64,000 nucleotides of DNA from Protula sp. h YS-2021. Taxonomy: Eukaryota; Annelida; Polychaeta; Sabellida; Serpulidae. Each line of letters opens with the position of its first letter. The first letter of the stretch is position 1. The stretch spans positions 57,168,053 through 57,232,052 of the forward strand of contig OX457027.1 of the NCBI GenBank assembly GCA_949752745.1, written 5' to 3'. Below, one piece after another: positions 23,440-33,767 of the stretch. The notes under the pieces are model-generated. The model was given only the letters and a program-made list of their open reading frames with translations. It ran no database searches and was not told where the DNA came from. The position numbers and the translations under genes were made by a program.

Positions 23440-25845
23440 GAAATATTAAATAAAAAGAATGTTGAACGTTGTATCTGCCCGACTATTCTATTGTAGTCTA
23501 TTCTTTAATTTAACTAGAAACGGTTTAATTCCTTGAAACTGCCTAAGGGAAAATTGTACGCCTCTATTCTCTGCAGAAAAGAGTAATATCATCTGTATTT
23601 TATTACCTCTTTTGTAAATAAAAAATACTTACTTCTTTCACTTTTTCAAATTAAAAATGATGCAATGAAACGTTCACTTTACTGTTGCAATTGAAATTAA
23701 TGTGATGTTTAAATTGAACGCAATTTATATTTGATTGAAATACTTGACGTTTTTTGGACTGATGGTTTGATAAAGAGTAGGACTTTGAATGGCAAATAGG
23801 TGAAGTTGTTGGAGTATAACCTCGTTGTAACGACATGATAGCGAAATGGCATTTAGATGAGCATAGAAGGCTGAATGAAGATGTTGGTATCAGAGCGAGC
23901 GACGGGCCTTTTAATTTTTTTTAATTTTGTTTCATGATCTGTCATTTAATTCTAATCTCTTACAATTTATCGGGGTGGTAAGAGTGTACAAATTGGTTTC
24001 CATGCTCACCCATGACATTGTAAAACGAACCCTAATCCAAAAATTGAAATATAGTCCTTTTCTAGCCAGCCGACTTTGTCAAGCTGGATACGTTTTTATG
24101 CGTCGTCCATGTGTGTTCGAGTGTGTATGTGTGAGTGTTAGAGCTTTTTTGGAAATGCTAAGGCTCCAGAACCATTGATTGTGCTGAATCCAGTTTTGGA
24201 ACAAATATTTTCTAGATAATTTTTTGCAATATTATCGTTTAGTTTTGGCAGTCGGCTAAAACTGGTGGCTTGGCGGTCATTTAATAATTTTCCCTGGTTA
24301 ATTTTCGGAATGCTAATTTTAAGACTGTTGTCACTACAGACTTCAGTTTTGGTGCGAATGTTGTCTTAGAAATTTCTTCACAACGGGGAGAGCGAAGCAA
24401 TAGGGGAATTGTGGTCGTAAGAAAGCGTTGAAAGTGTTGTTTAGTGCGTCAAAGCCTACATTTTTATCGATTGTTGAAAGATGCATTAGAATACACAAAA
24501 ATTATTTCAAGAATTCTGTCAGACGGGTAGTGCATTCCCAAACAAACCCAAATGTTTTAAGAAACTCGAAGAATTGAATGAAATTTACACTAAAGTCCTA
24601 TCGGACTAAAAATTATCCCTTCTCTGTTTTCTGGTAAACATTTCGACATATAAGGTGCTGAATGCGTCCTTGAAGATAATTTCTAACCTTTTTCGCACTT
24701 TTCTAAGGCCTTTTCCAGTTTCATTGTTCAGGTGATTTCAATTGGTCATTTTCAGACGTAAAATTTTTAATGTCAGAGAGGGGAAAAGGCTGTGCGTATC
24801 TATGAACTAGATTTATGAATCTAGTTTTCTTACATGTCAAACGATATTGTAGTAAATGTCAGGCTTTGCAGCCTAAAGATGAAGCTGTAGTGATTGTACA
24901 CTGTGTGGACAATAAGGTTTTGACAGGTGTCTATCTGCTTGTTTGTCCGCCATCCTCCTGTCAAGCCCAATACATACGACGTTTCATTCTAAGCAGCGGA
25001 GATACATAGTGTGTATTTTAAACTATATGCTGGCCTTTAGTATCGCATATTTGGAGTGTGGCATTTACTAAACCTGACTGAGGACTGTGGCATTTACTGA
25101 ACATACTTTTCATGTGTATGTGAATATGCACTGTCTGATTTAGTAACATGTGTTCCAAAATGTTTCATCGTTAACAAATGTAATTAACGAAACTTCAAAA
25201 TATCCGAATATTTCACGACATTTACAGGTGAATTTAAGGGTGAATTGAAACTAAAATAATAAGCCGAATTAACGGACTTCAAATAAAACGTGTTAGATTT
25301 AAACCGACTGTGGCTGTCCATAAGCAGAATGAGCATTGCTTTGTTCTGGTTAAGTAAATGTAACGGACCTTTTCCTGCTATTTATGAATTTGCTATATAA
25401 TATAATCTATTTTTTTTCGGTTTTATAGATTTGTTTTTGAGCATATTGTAGGGTATTTATTTTTAAAAAGTGATTGTATGTAAGCAGTGCTTATTAAGGT
25501 GATATCTGGGCAAAAGCATACAATAAGTGTGATGTTGGTGTTTGCGGTACTGTCGGCAGTTGATGTTTTGCAGTAAAATGCGGAATACCAAAGTCGAAAA
25601 ACTGAATTGTAATAAAATGGTGCCCAAATACAACAGTCCCAAAATAAAATCGCTCCAAAACAATATCGGTGATTAATGCTGTCTCAGTCAAAGGTTCGTT
25701 GATTTGATTCAGGTTATTTGCATAAATTTGCTTAAATATTTAGATGAGTTGTGTCTGTTAATGAATTAGCCGAACTCAGGACCGGTTCAAGCCTGATTAA
25801 ACTTGCAATAACTTTTTTCTCTTATGTAAATGAGTCCAAATATAT
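23440..25845. other. intergenic upstream of NAT
   Basis: 2.4 kb of AT-rich sequence. I see no coding region with a domain, no RNA gene and no clear transposon ends. The NAT promoter and leader exon presumably lie here. Confidence 0.4.
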
Positions 25846-25851
25846 TTGGTG

Positions 25852-26400
25852 AGTAGGTGGGAGACGGGGGTTCTACGACATTCAATCATCGTGACGTCAT
25901 CACGTGACGTCATCAAGCCCCGCCTACTAATACTATCTGTCTATCATCACGTGACGTCAGACCCCCCTAGGGCATACTATGTCAGGACCACCCAGGCAGC
26001 GACAGTTCTACTGCTGTCAATCATCGTGACGTCATCGATCAATCACTGTGACGTCGGACCCCCTGGGACATATTTGTCAGGATCCCCCCCCCCTAGGCAG
26101 CGACAGTTCTACACCTGTCAATACTATGTCAGGACCGACTCCTAGGGCATACTATGTCAGGACCCCTCCTCCAGGACATAGTTTATCAGCCTTTATAAGG
26201 ACATTGTGTGTGAAGAGGAAGTGAAGATTTGAGGTAAGTTAAATTCTTTGTTATAATTGTTATATATTTTTTTCTTTGGTTGGTTACGTTGGGAAGAGCA
26301 CACCATTTAAAGGCGTGTTCGAATGGCACGCGCCATTCAAAGATGTGTTTGAATGGCAACCCCATTCAAAGATGTGTTCGAATGACAAGCCCTCCATTCG
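25852..26400 (+). repeat. left terminal inverted repeat of the Polinton
   Basis: It matches 37240-37825 in reverse complement with several indels. The outer half is packed with the palindrome TGACGTCA (at least four copies), often as CACGTGACGTCA. The inner half has CTTTATAAGGACATTG, then GAGGTAAGTTAAATT. Next comes a triple repeat of the word ATTCAAAGATGTGTTCGAATGG. The TATA-like word and the GTAAGT donor recur at the matching place in the right repeat. Confidence 0.85.
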
Positions 26401-26522
26401 AAGATGTGCTCGAATGTCAGACAATCTCTAACAGACGGTTTGCCAACAGTCTTTCTTGATGCTTTCAAGGAGCTGCTTCCGCGATTTTACAACCATCTCT
26501 TAAAAACATACATGTGACACCA

Positions 26523-26530
26523 TATAAAAG
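26523..26530 (+). promoter_or_regulatory. TATA box of the rightward Polinton gene block
   Basis: TATAAAAG just inside the left repeat, about 43 bp ahead of the ATG at 26573, with an initiator-like TCAGCATT between them. Confidence 0.55.
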
Positions 26531-26572
26531 GAGCGGGGTAAAAAGGACAAAGTCAGCATTCACTGTGTAGCC

Positions 26573-27197
26573 ATGGAGAAAACAAGAAGCTTTAATATTA
26601 GTGTGAAATTAAACATTACTGTGGAGCATGGAGAATTTTGACCATTTCTTCGAATCAAACGTGGAGAGAAATGGCTTGCTGTAGCGCCACATTTGTAGAA
26701 GATTGTGTGTCAGAACTTGAAAAATTTACGCAACATTGGCTTCAAACTGTACTTGACGCAAACGAAGGGGCTTGGAAGTCATTTCATTCCAAAGCATACG
26801 CTATGTGAGTTTTGTGCACATATCACTGTTTGAAGGGACAGTATACAAGTGTTACATCAACATGAATGACGGTGAATGAGAGACAATGCTTCAGGAGATG
26901 GATAACATCAACTCAGTCTTATTCGCCAAACCTGAGCCATGTACGGAATGTCATGGTGTAAAAACTGTCATCAAACTGCAAAAGGATAATCGGATGAAGG
27001 TGTCAGAGAAAAGACTGGCTGAATTTCAATTAGAGAATATGAACGTGCAAACCCAGCTTGAACTTATCTGTGAATATTGTGGTGCTTTCGGATATGCCAG
27101 AGATTGTGATTGTCACTGCCACAAGTACAATTGCAAGATGTGTGAATCAGACAACTTCTGCAACAAGTGTGACTCGCTAACAGTATCTGAAGGGTAA
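26573..27197 (+). pseudogene. left-end Polinton ORF with PC4-like module and Cys-rich tail
   Basis: The frame opens at ATG 26573 (MEKTRSFNISVKLNIT) and is broken by at least three stops and one or more frameshifts. The middle reads IKRGEKWLAVAPHL, then RYVSFVHISLFEGTVYKCYI followed by NMND and a TGA. The C-terminal 103 codons (from 26886) are open and Cys/His-rich, with CTEC near the start, then CEYCG, CDCHCH, CKMC and CNKC. That spacing is typical of zinc-binding ribbons. The VSF-x-Y-I-N-x-E-W-like pattern of the middle recurs in the minus-strand ORFs at 32.7-34.1 kb. It is the first gene after the promoter. I cannot assign a function; it is not an integrase by any motif I can see. Confidence 0.55.
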
Positions 27198-27385
27198 GAC
27201 TTTTGGAACCATTTGCTCGCCAGCCGTGATAGTGTGTAGACGTGTTATAATATTATTCAACCACTACGGAGATGTGCAGCAAGGTTTGATGTAGGAACGT
27301 GTTTCAAGGAGAAATACGTGGACTACATGATAAGTGACCTGGCAAGTTTTGGTTCTGTTGAAAACAACTACATCACTTTAACATC

Positions 27386-29431
27386 CATTGGGAACTTACT
27401 CATTCAACGCTGAACTTACCAAACTTTCGTGAGGATTTCATCAAAGAGTGTGTCAAAATGAAGATTGTAAATAACAGACTTGTTATTCGAGAAAGAAACA
27501 GACATTCAAAAATGAAGCATCCATTCACATGTTTAATCTCTCAACCTACAGGTGTCAAATATGAAAAAAACTTTTGTTGGTTATTTAATATGAAGAATTA
27601 GACCAGTCTAAATATAGTAAGGTCCCGGGAGATTCGGGATATATCTTAACTTGCCACTTTACCTGCAGCCTTTGCAGAGTCGCACTGTGGTATTCATGAC
27701 AACGAAAAACAAACACACCCTTTGGCGAATCAGGCCAAAGGTAGTCATCATAAAAGGTTTTTGTATTACGTGGAATGGTTATTCAACAGAATCACGAGAC
27801 ATGTAGTTATGTGAAAACGTAAATATAAACTCTTGTGAAGAAGATACCAGGTATTTATTGCCTTTTGTGTTGATAATTTAGCTAGTGGCAGGTTATAGAA
27901 TGTAAACAAAACATAGGACAACTCGTGATTTGGCAAGGTTATTCGTTAAAAATGGTTTCTTCACCGACCCATTTACTTTGTAAAGAGACTCATGTAAAAA
28001 TTCATGATATACGAATGCCTATGTTTAAGGGCACACTGTGAGCACAAATTATGTAAGAAATTTCCGTTACATTTTTCGATATATAGGGTGTTTTGAATGG
28101 ATTTGTGCGTATAGTCCATTCGTTGTAACCGGCTTCGAGTAAATTATTTTGAATGCCTATATATTGAAATGCTATTTGAATGGTAAAAGTGAGGTAAATG
28201 TATATTTGTAGCACCTGGCCGTGTGTTCCTGGTTATCGCTGAGGCAATGCCGTGGAAATCTTGATGTAATCTTCTGGTCTGGATGTCAGTCCGCGTGTTT
28301 GTGATGATACGACAGAAGCATTAAAGCAGTTGAACGCTACGCATATCGCCATTCGCTATCGGTTCCGAGCAGTCGCTGTCCAAGCGAAGTGACAGTACAA
28401 GTTAGCGTGCTACGAGTCTGCGTGTCAAAGTACTGAGTGTCTGGAACGCTGGATGCGTTCTTCGCTCGTTATACGATATGTAAAGGTACTGGGCGCGTTT
28501 GGGGTGTTTTGAGTGTACAGTTCGTCACTATGTGTCAAGGTACTGTGCGTATTCTGCGTTTTGATGGGTTTTTGGGACACCGAGGTGTGTGGGATATTTT
28601 TGGTCATTTATGTATTTATATATTTATTTATTTATGTATTTATTTATTTATCTAGCATTTACTGTGGACAGGTATGTGATAGCGTTGGTTTAAGTTGGTG
28701 GATCATGTCATATTTACTGGTGTTTATATTGTAAATAAAATTCTCGTTGTTTAAATATCTGCCTTTTCACTGTGTTTCTTTGACTACCGGTACTCATTTG
28801 CTAATCTAGCCCAAATTAAAAATCACATTCGTGACAACAGGCAGTGGTACAACTTCTCTGGTTAAAGAAATTCCAGAACAAAAGTTAGTTAATCCTTCTT
28901 CAAAAGCTATTTTATGGCTCTATGCAGCAGATCAGCCTTTGTACAATTTTGTGGAATTTTACCAAGGCATTCCAGACGACATTGAACAGCGCTTTAACCC
29001 GAAAAAACCAAAGTTATTCATAATTGCCGACCCGATGACTCAGTGTCATAGTGATGAGCGTATAAAACATCTCTAGTGCTGGCAGCAGTCTTCAAAATCT
29101 AAGCATCATTTTTATTGTTCATAATTTATTCCATCATGGTAGAGAAATGCGAAATATTAGTTTGAATACGCAATACATCATTCTGTTTAAAAATCCTAGA
29201 GACAGCCAACAAATAAGTTACATTAGCGCGGCAAATGTATCCTGGAAAATCTATCAAGATGCTACCAGCAAACCTCATGGTTATTTATTCATTGATTTAA
29301 AACCAACGACAAATGATCAACTGCGTATTCATGCAGGCATTTTACCAAAAGATACATATTATGTGTATGTTGATAAAGTAGCGTATGAACAAGAACCAAG
29401 TTACTTGACCATTCACAGCCAAGATGTGTGA
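27386..29431 (+). pseudogene. Polinton FtsK/HerA-type packaging ATPase, split by a solo LTR
   Basis: In the Polinton family this enzyme pumps DNA into capsids. The upstream part (27386-27552) contains FREDFIKECVKMKIVNNRL and KMKHPFTCLIS and stops at the P-loop. The downstream part restarts at about 28831 with TTGSGTTS, then AILWLYAADQPLY. The Walker B-like strand is KLFIIADPM. A stop at 29074-29076 and a frameshift follow. The frame then continues about 29094-29431 with SIIFIVHNLFHHGREMRNIS and YIILFKNPRDSQQISY, the arginine-finger-like region. The catalytic Lys position of the P-loop is Thr here. The gene is therefore broken by insertion, nonsense, frameshift and substitution. Its last codons overlap the ATG of the next ORF. 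Confidence 0.85.
27553..28836. mobile_element. solo LTR (1284 bp) inside the Polinton ATPase gene
   Basis: It begins TGTCAAATATG and ends CATTCGTGACA, that is TG...CA with a short inverted repeat. It is flanked by the 5-bp direct repeat ACAGG (27548-27552 and 28837-28841). These are the marks of an LTR with its target duplication. No gag or pol lies inside. A polyadenylation hexamer AATAAA sits at about 28734-28739, near the right end. A TTTA-rich microsatellite lies at 28611-28654. The Gypsy or BEL/Pao origin is not decided. Confidence 0.8.
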
Positions 29432-29749
29432 ACGTATTCAAGCTAACCAACATGTTCTTCACATGCTTGCACGCAGTTTGCCAAAACGACGTAAATCCTA
29501 GCTACAGAAGGCTACCAAGGAGAAATTAACTAGCTTGTTTGAAATTTGTTTGAATATATTGTGAGGACATTTACCCTTAAGTTTAAAAGGTTTAAGGAAT
29601 TCAAGCGTGAGCGTCATACATTACGCACACTGGCAGATAGAAAGATATCACTTCAAAGAAAAAAGATGTTGGTCCATCAGAAAGGAGGACTCATTGGAAC
29701 TATTGCTAAATTTACATTACCCTTGCTAGCCCAGTTGCTGTTAAAATGA
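29424..29749 (+). pseudogene. small Polinton ORF with hydrophobic tail
   Basis: It starts at ATG 29424, overlapping the ATPase stop. It reads MCERIQANQHVLHMLARSLP, then after a stop KATKEKLTSLFEIC. After a frameshift it continues HTLRTLADRKISLQRKKMLV, GGLIGTIAKFTLPLLAQLLL. A basic helical body with a hydrophobic C-terminus is a pattern I associate with a small conserved Polinton/Maverick ORF next to the capsid genes. The role is unknown; a minor virion or membrane-associated protein is possible. The tail is about 18 residues long, enough for one membrane segment. Confidence 0.6.
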
Positions 29750-30184
29750 AACATACTTTAAAAACGGTCCTCCTTTCTGAATACGAATATAAAATATTGT
29801 TAAAAAGTAAGGGAAGCTATGGTGGAATCAAAATGAAAGTGAATAAATTTACGTGGCAAACGAATTCGTGAAAAGGCAACTGAAATGACACAACTAGTTG
29901 GCCGCTTTTTAGGAATGCACCCTCAACGTTAGCCTGAGAAAGCTGAAAAAGAAGCAAAGGCTGCTGCTGTGAAAACTGCTAGAGCAAACATATTATCCCA
30001 CTTTCAACCTTTGTACCATGCAAAAATTAACACAGTCATGTCACAACTAAACAAATATGGTTCACGCTTGACAGATAAAAATGAACTTGTTTTAAAAAGG
30101 GGTGATGTCGTCACGAATTCCACTATTGTAGATTTGCTTTCAGAAGGATTGGTGGAACTATTAAGGCAAAAATACGATGTGTAA
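29746..30184 (+). pseudogene. second small conserved Polinton ORF
   Basis: It starts at ATG 29746 in an ATGA overlap with the previous stop. It begins MKHTLKTVLLSEYEYKILLK and is frameshifted at about 29870. From about 29969 the frame is clean: ARANILSHFQPLYHAKINTV, then NELVLKRGDVVTNSTIVDLL. The last stretch (small loop, then IVDLLSEGLVELLRQK) resembles a short conserved Polinton protein of unknown function. The tight overlaps with its neighbours suggest a virus-like compact transcription unit. Confidence 0.55.
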
Positions 30185-30189
30185 GTGGA

Positions 30190-30500
30190 TGTTGTGATGG
30201 TCAGGTTGTTCAACTACACATCATGTCCAACGAACCTCTTAGACGTCAACCCTCGTATACCATTTAGCTATCATGGAGTCAACATGGAGTCATCACCTTA
30301 CCCAGCAATGCTCGTTTGAATTATTATCCCAACAATGAGGCCTCAACCTATCAAATTCGTAAGTCATTCAAGCAATAAATCAAGCCTTTAACGATGCCTT
30401 CACCACTGATGAATACAATGTGTCTCCAGTCAGATTCAACTATGATAAAATTACAAGGAAAGTCTCTCTGATGTTAAAAGATAATTATGCCTTATCATTT
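30190..30500 (+). pseudogene. Polinton minor capsid (penton-like) fragment
   Basis: A frame at about 30292 reads ITLPSNARLNYYPNNEASTY, ends in a stop, and continues with AFNDAFTTDEYNVSPVRFNY and KVSLMLKDNYALSF. The LPSN...YYPNN start followed by a F-x-Y-D-x-I-x-x-K-V strand is typical of the single jelly-roll penton of Polintons. It is far shorter than the usual 200-300+ residues and runs directly into the next ORF. An internal deletion has removed most of it. Confidence 0.6.
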
Positions 30501-30799
30501 CCGACGTCAAGTTGGTGGAGATTTAACAGGATTCAAAGGGGCACGAATACAACAAAGAGATAGAATTGGTTCAATAATGGGATCATTGGCTCGCAAAGCT
30601 ATTCCACTGCTTAAGTCAGGGGCTAAAATCGTTGCACCGCATCTTAAAAAAGGCTGCAAAGGATGTGGTTAAGGATGTTACGGGCCGAGTAGCTCAAGAA
30701 GTTGTTGATACTATTGATAAACAAAGTGCATCAACGAATGTTGCTAGAAGACGAGAGAAAGTGAAACGAGCAACATCAAAAGATATATTTCGGAAATAG
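30487..30799 (+). pseudogene. basic Gly/Lys-rich virion core-like protein (pX/pVI-like)
   Basis: The frame starts at ATG 30487 with MPYHFRRQVGGDLTGFKGAR. It continues IGSIMGSLARKAIPLLKSGA and stops at 30672 after KKGCKGCG. In another frame the sense continues AAKDVVKDVTGRVAQEVVDT and KVKRATSKDIFRK to about 30799, so one frameshift breaks it. A small basic, Gly-rich protein with an amphipathic helix just upstream of the major capsid gene matches the position of adenovirus-like core or membrane-lytic proteins in Polintons. The assignment rests on composition and position. Confidence 0.55.
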
Positions 30800-30836
30800 G
30801 GGAAGAATTTCAATCATCCATAATCATTCTTGTGAA

Positions 30837-32138
30837 TGAAATCTTTCTCCATTGGAATGGTTTCACATTCTCCCAACGCAAACCGCTGTTGAAAAAAGTT
30901 ATAATGTAGACTATCAATCACTCACTGCCATTACGGAGGGTGCTCCAACAGAATGTTATATTCCTGTGAGTACAGAAGAATATCTAGATTTAAAGAACAG
31001 TAGACTTTATATTGTATGTAGGATTGTAAAATGTGATGGAACATTGTGTAGTGCAGATAAAAGTGTAACATCCTTCAATGATTTGTTTAATGGATTATGG
31101 TCTAATATTGAATTATTTCTGAATGATCGATTGATTTCACACAGTAACAATATCCATGGTTATACCAGCATTATATCCTACCTCATTCATGACTCGGAAG
31201 AAAGTCTCAATTCAGAGCGCTCTATGCGTCTCATCTATAAAGATACTGCTGGATTAATGAATGCTCATGAGGTGAAAAGTCTCATCTATAAAGAAACTGC
31301 TGGATCAATGAATGCTCATGAGGCGAAAAGACCCAATCATGAAAAGCATGTAAGAGGTTTTTATGTAAATAATGAAGGTGGTGGAATAGCTCAAGCAGGA
31401 AGAAATGGTTTACATAATCGTTATTTGTATACACGTCTAAGCCGTGAATGTATGCTTACAGGTGATTTGTTTGAGCAGGATCGTTATCTTACTGATGGCA
31501 TCAGTATGAAATTGCATTTACATAGACAAAAGATGAATATGTGTTAATGGCTGTAAATAATGCCTTTAAGGTAGAAGTGAGAGAGGCGTTTTTAACCATT
31601 CGCAAAGTGAGGAAGTCCAGGTATTCAGTTAGGACATACTGATGTAATGATGAAAACTCCTGTCAAGGTTCCTATTACCAGAAAAAAATGTAAAATTTTA
31701 GCCATTCCCACTGGATTTCAATCTTTTGTGAAAGATAGCATCTTTTTGGGTCAATTACCAAAACGTGTTGTCATTGGAATGGTACATACTGAATCCTTTT
31801 CCAGAACAGTGTTGAAAAAATCCACACAATTTTGAGATTTTAGTTTTAACTACATGCAACTTTTCGCTGATGGTGAACCAATCCTATCCAAACCTCTCAT
31901 GCTTAACATTGATGAGGGGAAATATCTTGATGCTTTTGAAAATCTTTACAAATCTTTTGATAGATTGAATGGTGAGAAAAGTTCCGTCATAAAACGGGAA
32001 GATTGGCCTAGAGGTTATTCATTATTCGCATTTGACTTTTGCCGATGTTTTGCAGTCAATGTTATAGTCTATACTGAATTTGATAACATCATTGAAATAA
32101 GTGCAAATCGTAGTATTAAATTCGACTACCAGTCATGA
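30837..32138 (+). pseudogene. Polinton major capsid protein (double jelly-roll), broken
   Basis: The N-terminal half (about 30849-31547) contains FHILPTQTAVEKSYNVDYQS, YIPVSTEEYLDLKNSRLYIV and NGLWSNIELFLNDRLIS, characteristic of the Polinton hexon-like capsid. The gene then shifts frame to FKVEVREAFLTIRKV (about 31570). It shifts again to 31647-31835 (TPVKVPITRKKCKILAIPTG, GQLPKRVVIGMV), stops, and resumes at 31854-32138 (MQLFADGEPILSK, ANRSIKFDY). A 51-bp in-frame tandem duplication at 31229-31330 repeats the segment LIYKxTAGxMNAHEx. Family members are usually 400-550 residues; the pieces sum to about 410. It is followed at once by the protease gene. Confidence 0.82.
31229..31330 (+). repeat. 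51-bp in-frame tandem duplication within the capsid gene
   Basis: Two 51-bp copies (31229-31279 and 31280-31330) differ at only a few bases and keep the reading frame, adding 17 codons. Confidence 0.9.
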
Positions 32139-32527
32139 ACACGAAGACTTGTTTCAAGGCATTTTCCATGGACCAGTTACCATCTTTACAACCCTGCGCT
32201 TATGTCATCAATACAGACGATCATGATGAACCAGGAGAGCATTGGGTGGCAGTGTATTTTGACAAAGACCTTGCAGAATATTTTGACTGTTGTGAACTTT
32301 TACCTATAGACAGTCATTTGAATAAGTTTTTAAAGTTTATTTTCATTTATAATTCAGTTCCATTATAAAAACCGATATCATCTACATGTGGATTTTATTG
32401 TGTGTATTATATTATTCAAAGAGCTCGAGGACATAGTCCTTTTGAAATAATTGATGTACTGAGAAGTGATGGTGATTTTGTGGTAAAGGAATTTGCATAT
32501 AAACATCATAAACCATTGTTTTATTGA
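32135..32527 (+). pseudogene. Polinton adenain-like cysteine protease
   Basis: The frame begins at ATG 32135, overlapping the end of the capsid gene. It carries the His motif in GEHWVAVYF, an acidic residue in AEYFDCCE, and, after a TAA at about 32366, the Cys motif in SSTCGFYCVYYI. The order His-Asp-(Gln)-Cys is that of adenain/Ulp1-type proteases that process capsid proteins. The stop lies two codons before the conserved PIS-x-CG stretch and removes the nucleophile. The family length of about 130 residues is otherwise matched. It ends at TGA 32525-32527. Confidence 0.8.
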
Positions 32528-32682
32528 TGATGTTTGTATATAGAATTGTTTTAGTAAAGTTGTTTTTGGGTAATTGTCAATCTCATTTATTATAATAAAT
32601 AAAAACAAGACAGTTTTATACAACTTTCTTTTTTTATTGTGCTACAAAAAAATTATTTACATTTCAACAAAAAACGTTCTTT

Positions 32683-33749
32683 TTATTGTGTTACAAAAAC
32701 AATTATTTTACATGGAACTTTTTTCCAGCACATTTTTTTATAAACACATTGCCATTCATTACAATCTAAATTAATATATGTATCATAGACATTATACCTA
32801 CGTTTATAAATGCTATGAAAACTCACGCAACACTGTCCATTACCAAACTTTATTATTTTAGCATTTTCATGCTCAGACAGTTTCAGTTCATATCTATGTT
32901 CATTCACGTAAGGGTGTTGTCCATCACCATAACCCACATAGGATGTGCCAGCTCAATGGACTTGGTACCCCGCATGAGTTGCACTTTCAAGTCGTCTTTG
33001 AATTCAAGCGTCAGGTTCTTCCCAATCCAATGCTTGTAACAGAGCGTACCATTCCACTGTGTTGAGGATGATGTAGTCGTAGAATTCTGTAAGCTCGTCA
33101 TACTGGCGAAATCGTACAAACACGCCTAGACAGTTCTCAGTCACACGCACTTCTAAATCATCTGAGAGTATGAGCAGAAAGCCAGGTATCCTCAGTTTCT
33201 GTAGATTGTCCTTCAACACGGATTGTGCTTCAAGCGATAGTATGATATACTTTCCAAAATGTCTTAGCACAATGTCATCACATGCGTTTCTCAGATATGA
33301 GAAGTGATCTGTAATGAGTTCATAATCCTATAAAAAGTCCTCCATCTCGTTCAACAGTCGGATCAACTATGGGCTGTCCTCCTTGTCTGAGAAGGCATTT
33401 TTATACTCGGATGATGGTGAAGAGTGGATGTTGTATGGTCTCTAGGAATCTTCATATCAAAGTCAATTAATGCTGTAAATGGAGTATCTGGCATAATTCC
33501 ATGATAATCCTCTGGATAATCCTGTAAAAGAGTTTTCCGGAATGTAACACACATGTTTGGGGAATCATGTCCAATCACTAGCACTTCAACATTATTTTCA
33601 AGTTTGCGTTTAAACCCAGGTACTGTCAACGGTATGTTTTTTAAGTCTTTCCACACTTAAGGTTTAAACCGATAGGCAGAATTTATAATAACTTCATTCA
33701 AGTCATTCACAGTGAAGTAAACACAATTATCAAACACTAATGCATTCAT
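32683..33749 (-). pseudogene. Polinton ORF with repeated PC4-like modules
   Basis: On the minus strand the frame opens at ATG 33749 (MNALVFDNCVYFTVNDLNEV), 18 bp after the stop of the next gene upstream. It runs through several stops and frameshifts to about 32683. At least three stretches share one pattern. They are NMCVTFRKTLLQDYPEDYHG (about 33550), GVFVRFRQYDELTEFYDYII with NTVEW (about 33100), and CCVSFHSIYKRRYNVYDTYI with NLDCNEW (about 32800). The pattern is V-x-F-(10-14)-Y-x-x-I-(5)-E-W. A similar pattern is the core of the PC4/p15 single-strand-binding fold, and also occurs in the left-end ORF. The function is inferred only. Confidence 0.5.
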
Positions 33750-33767
33750 GCTGGCAGTACGTACACT

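Noticed and set aside
26886..27197. Cys/His-rich frame considered as the Polinton integrase zinc-binding domain
   Set aside because: The Cys spacing is not HHCC and no D,D-35-E region follows; kept as an unassigned Cys-rich ORF.
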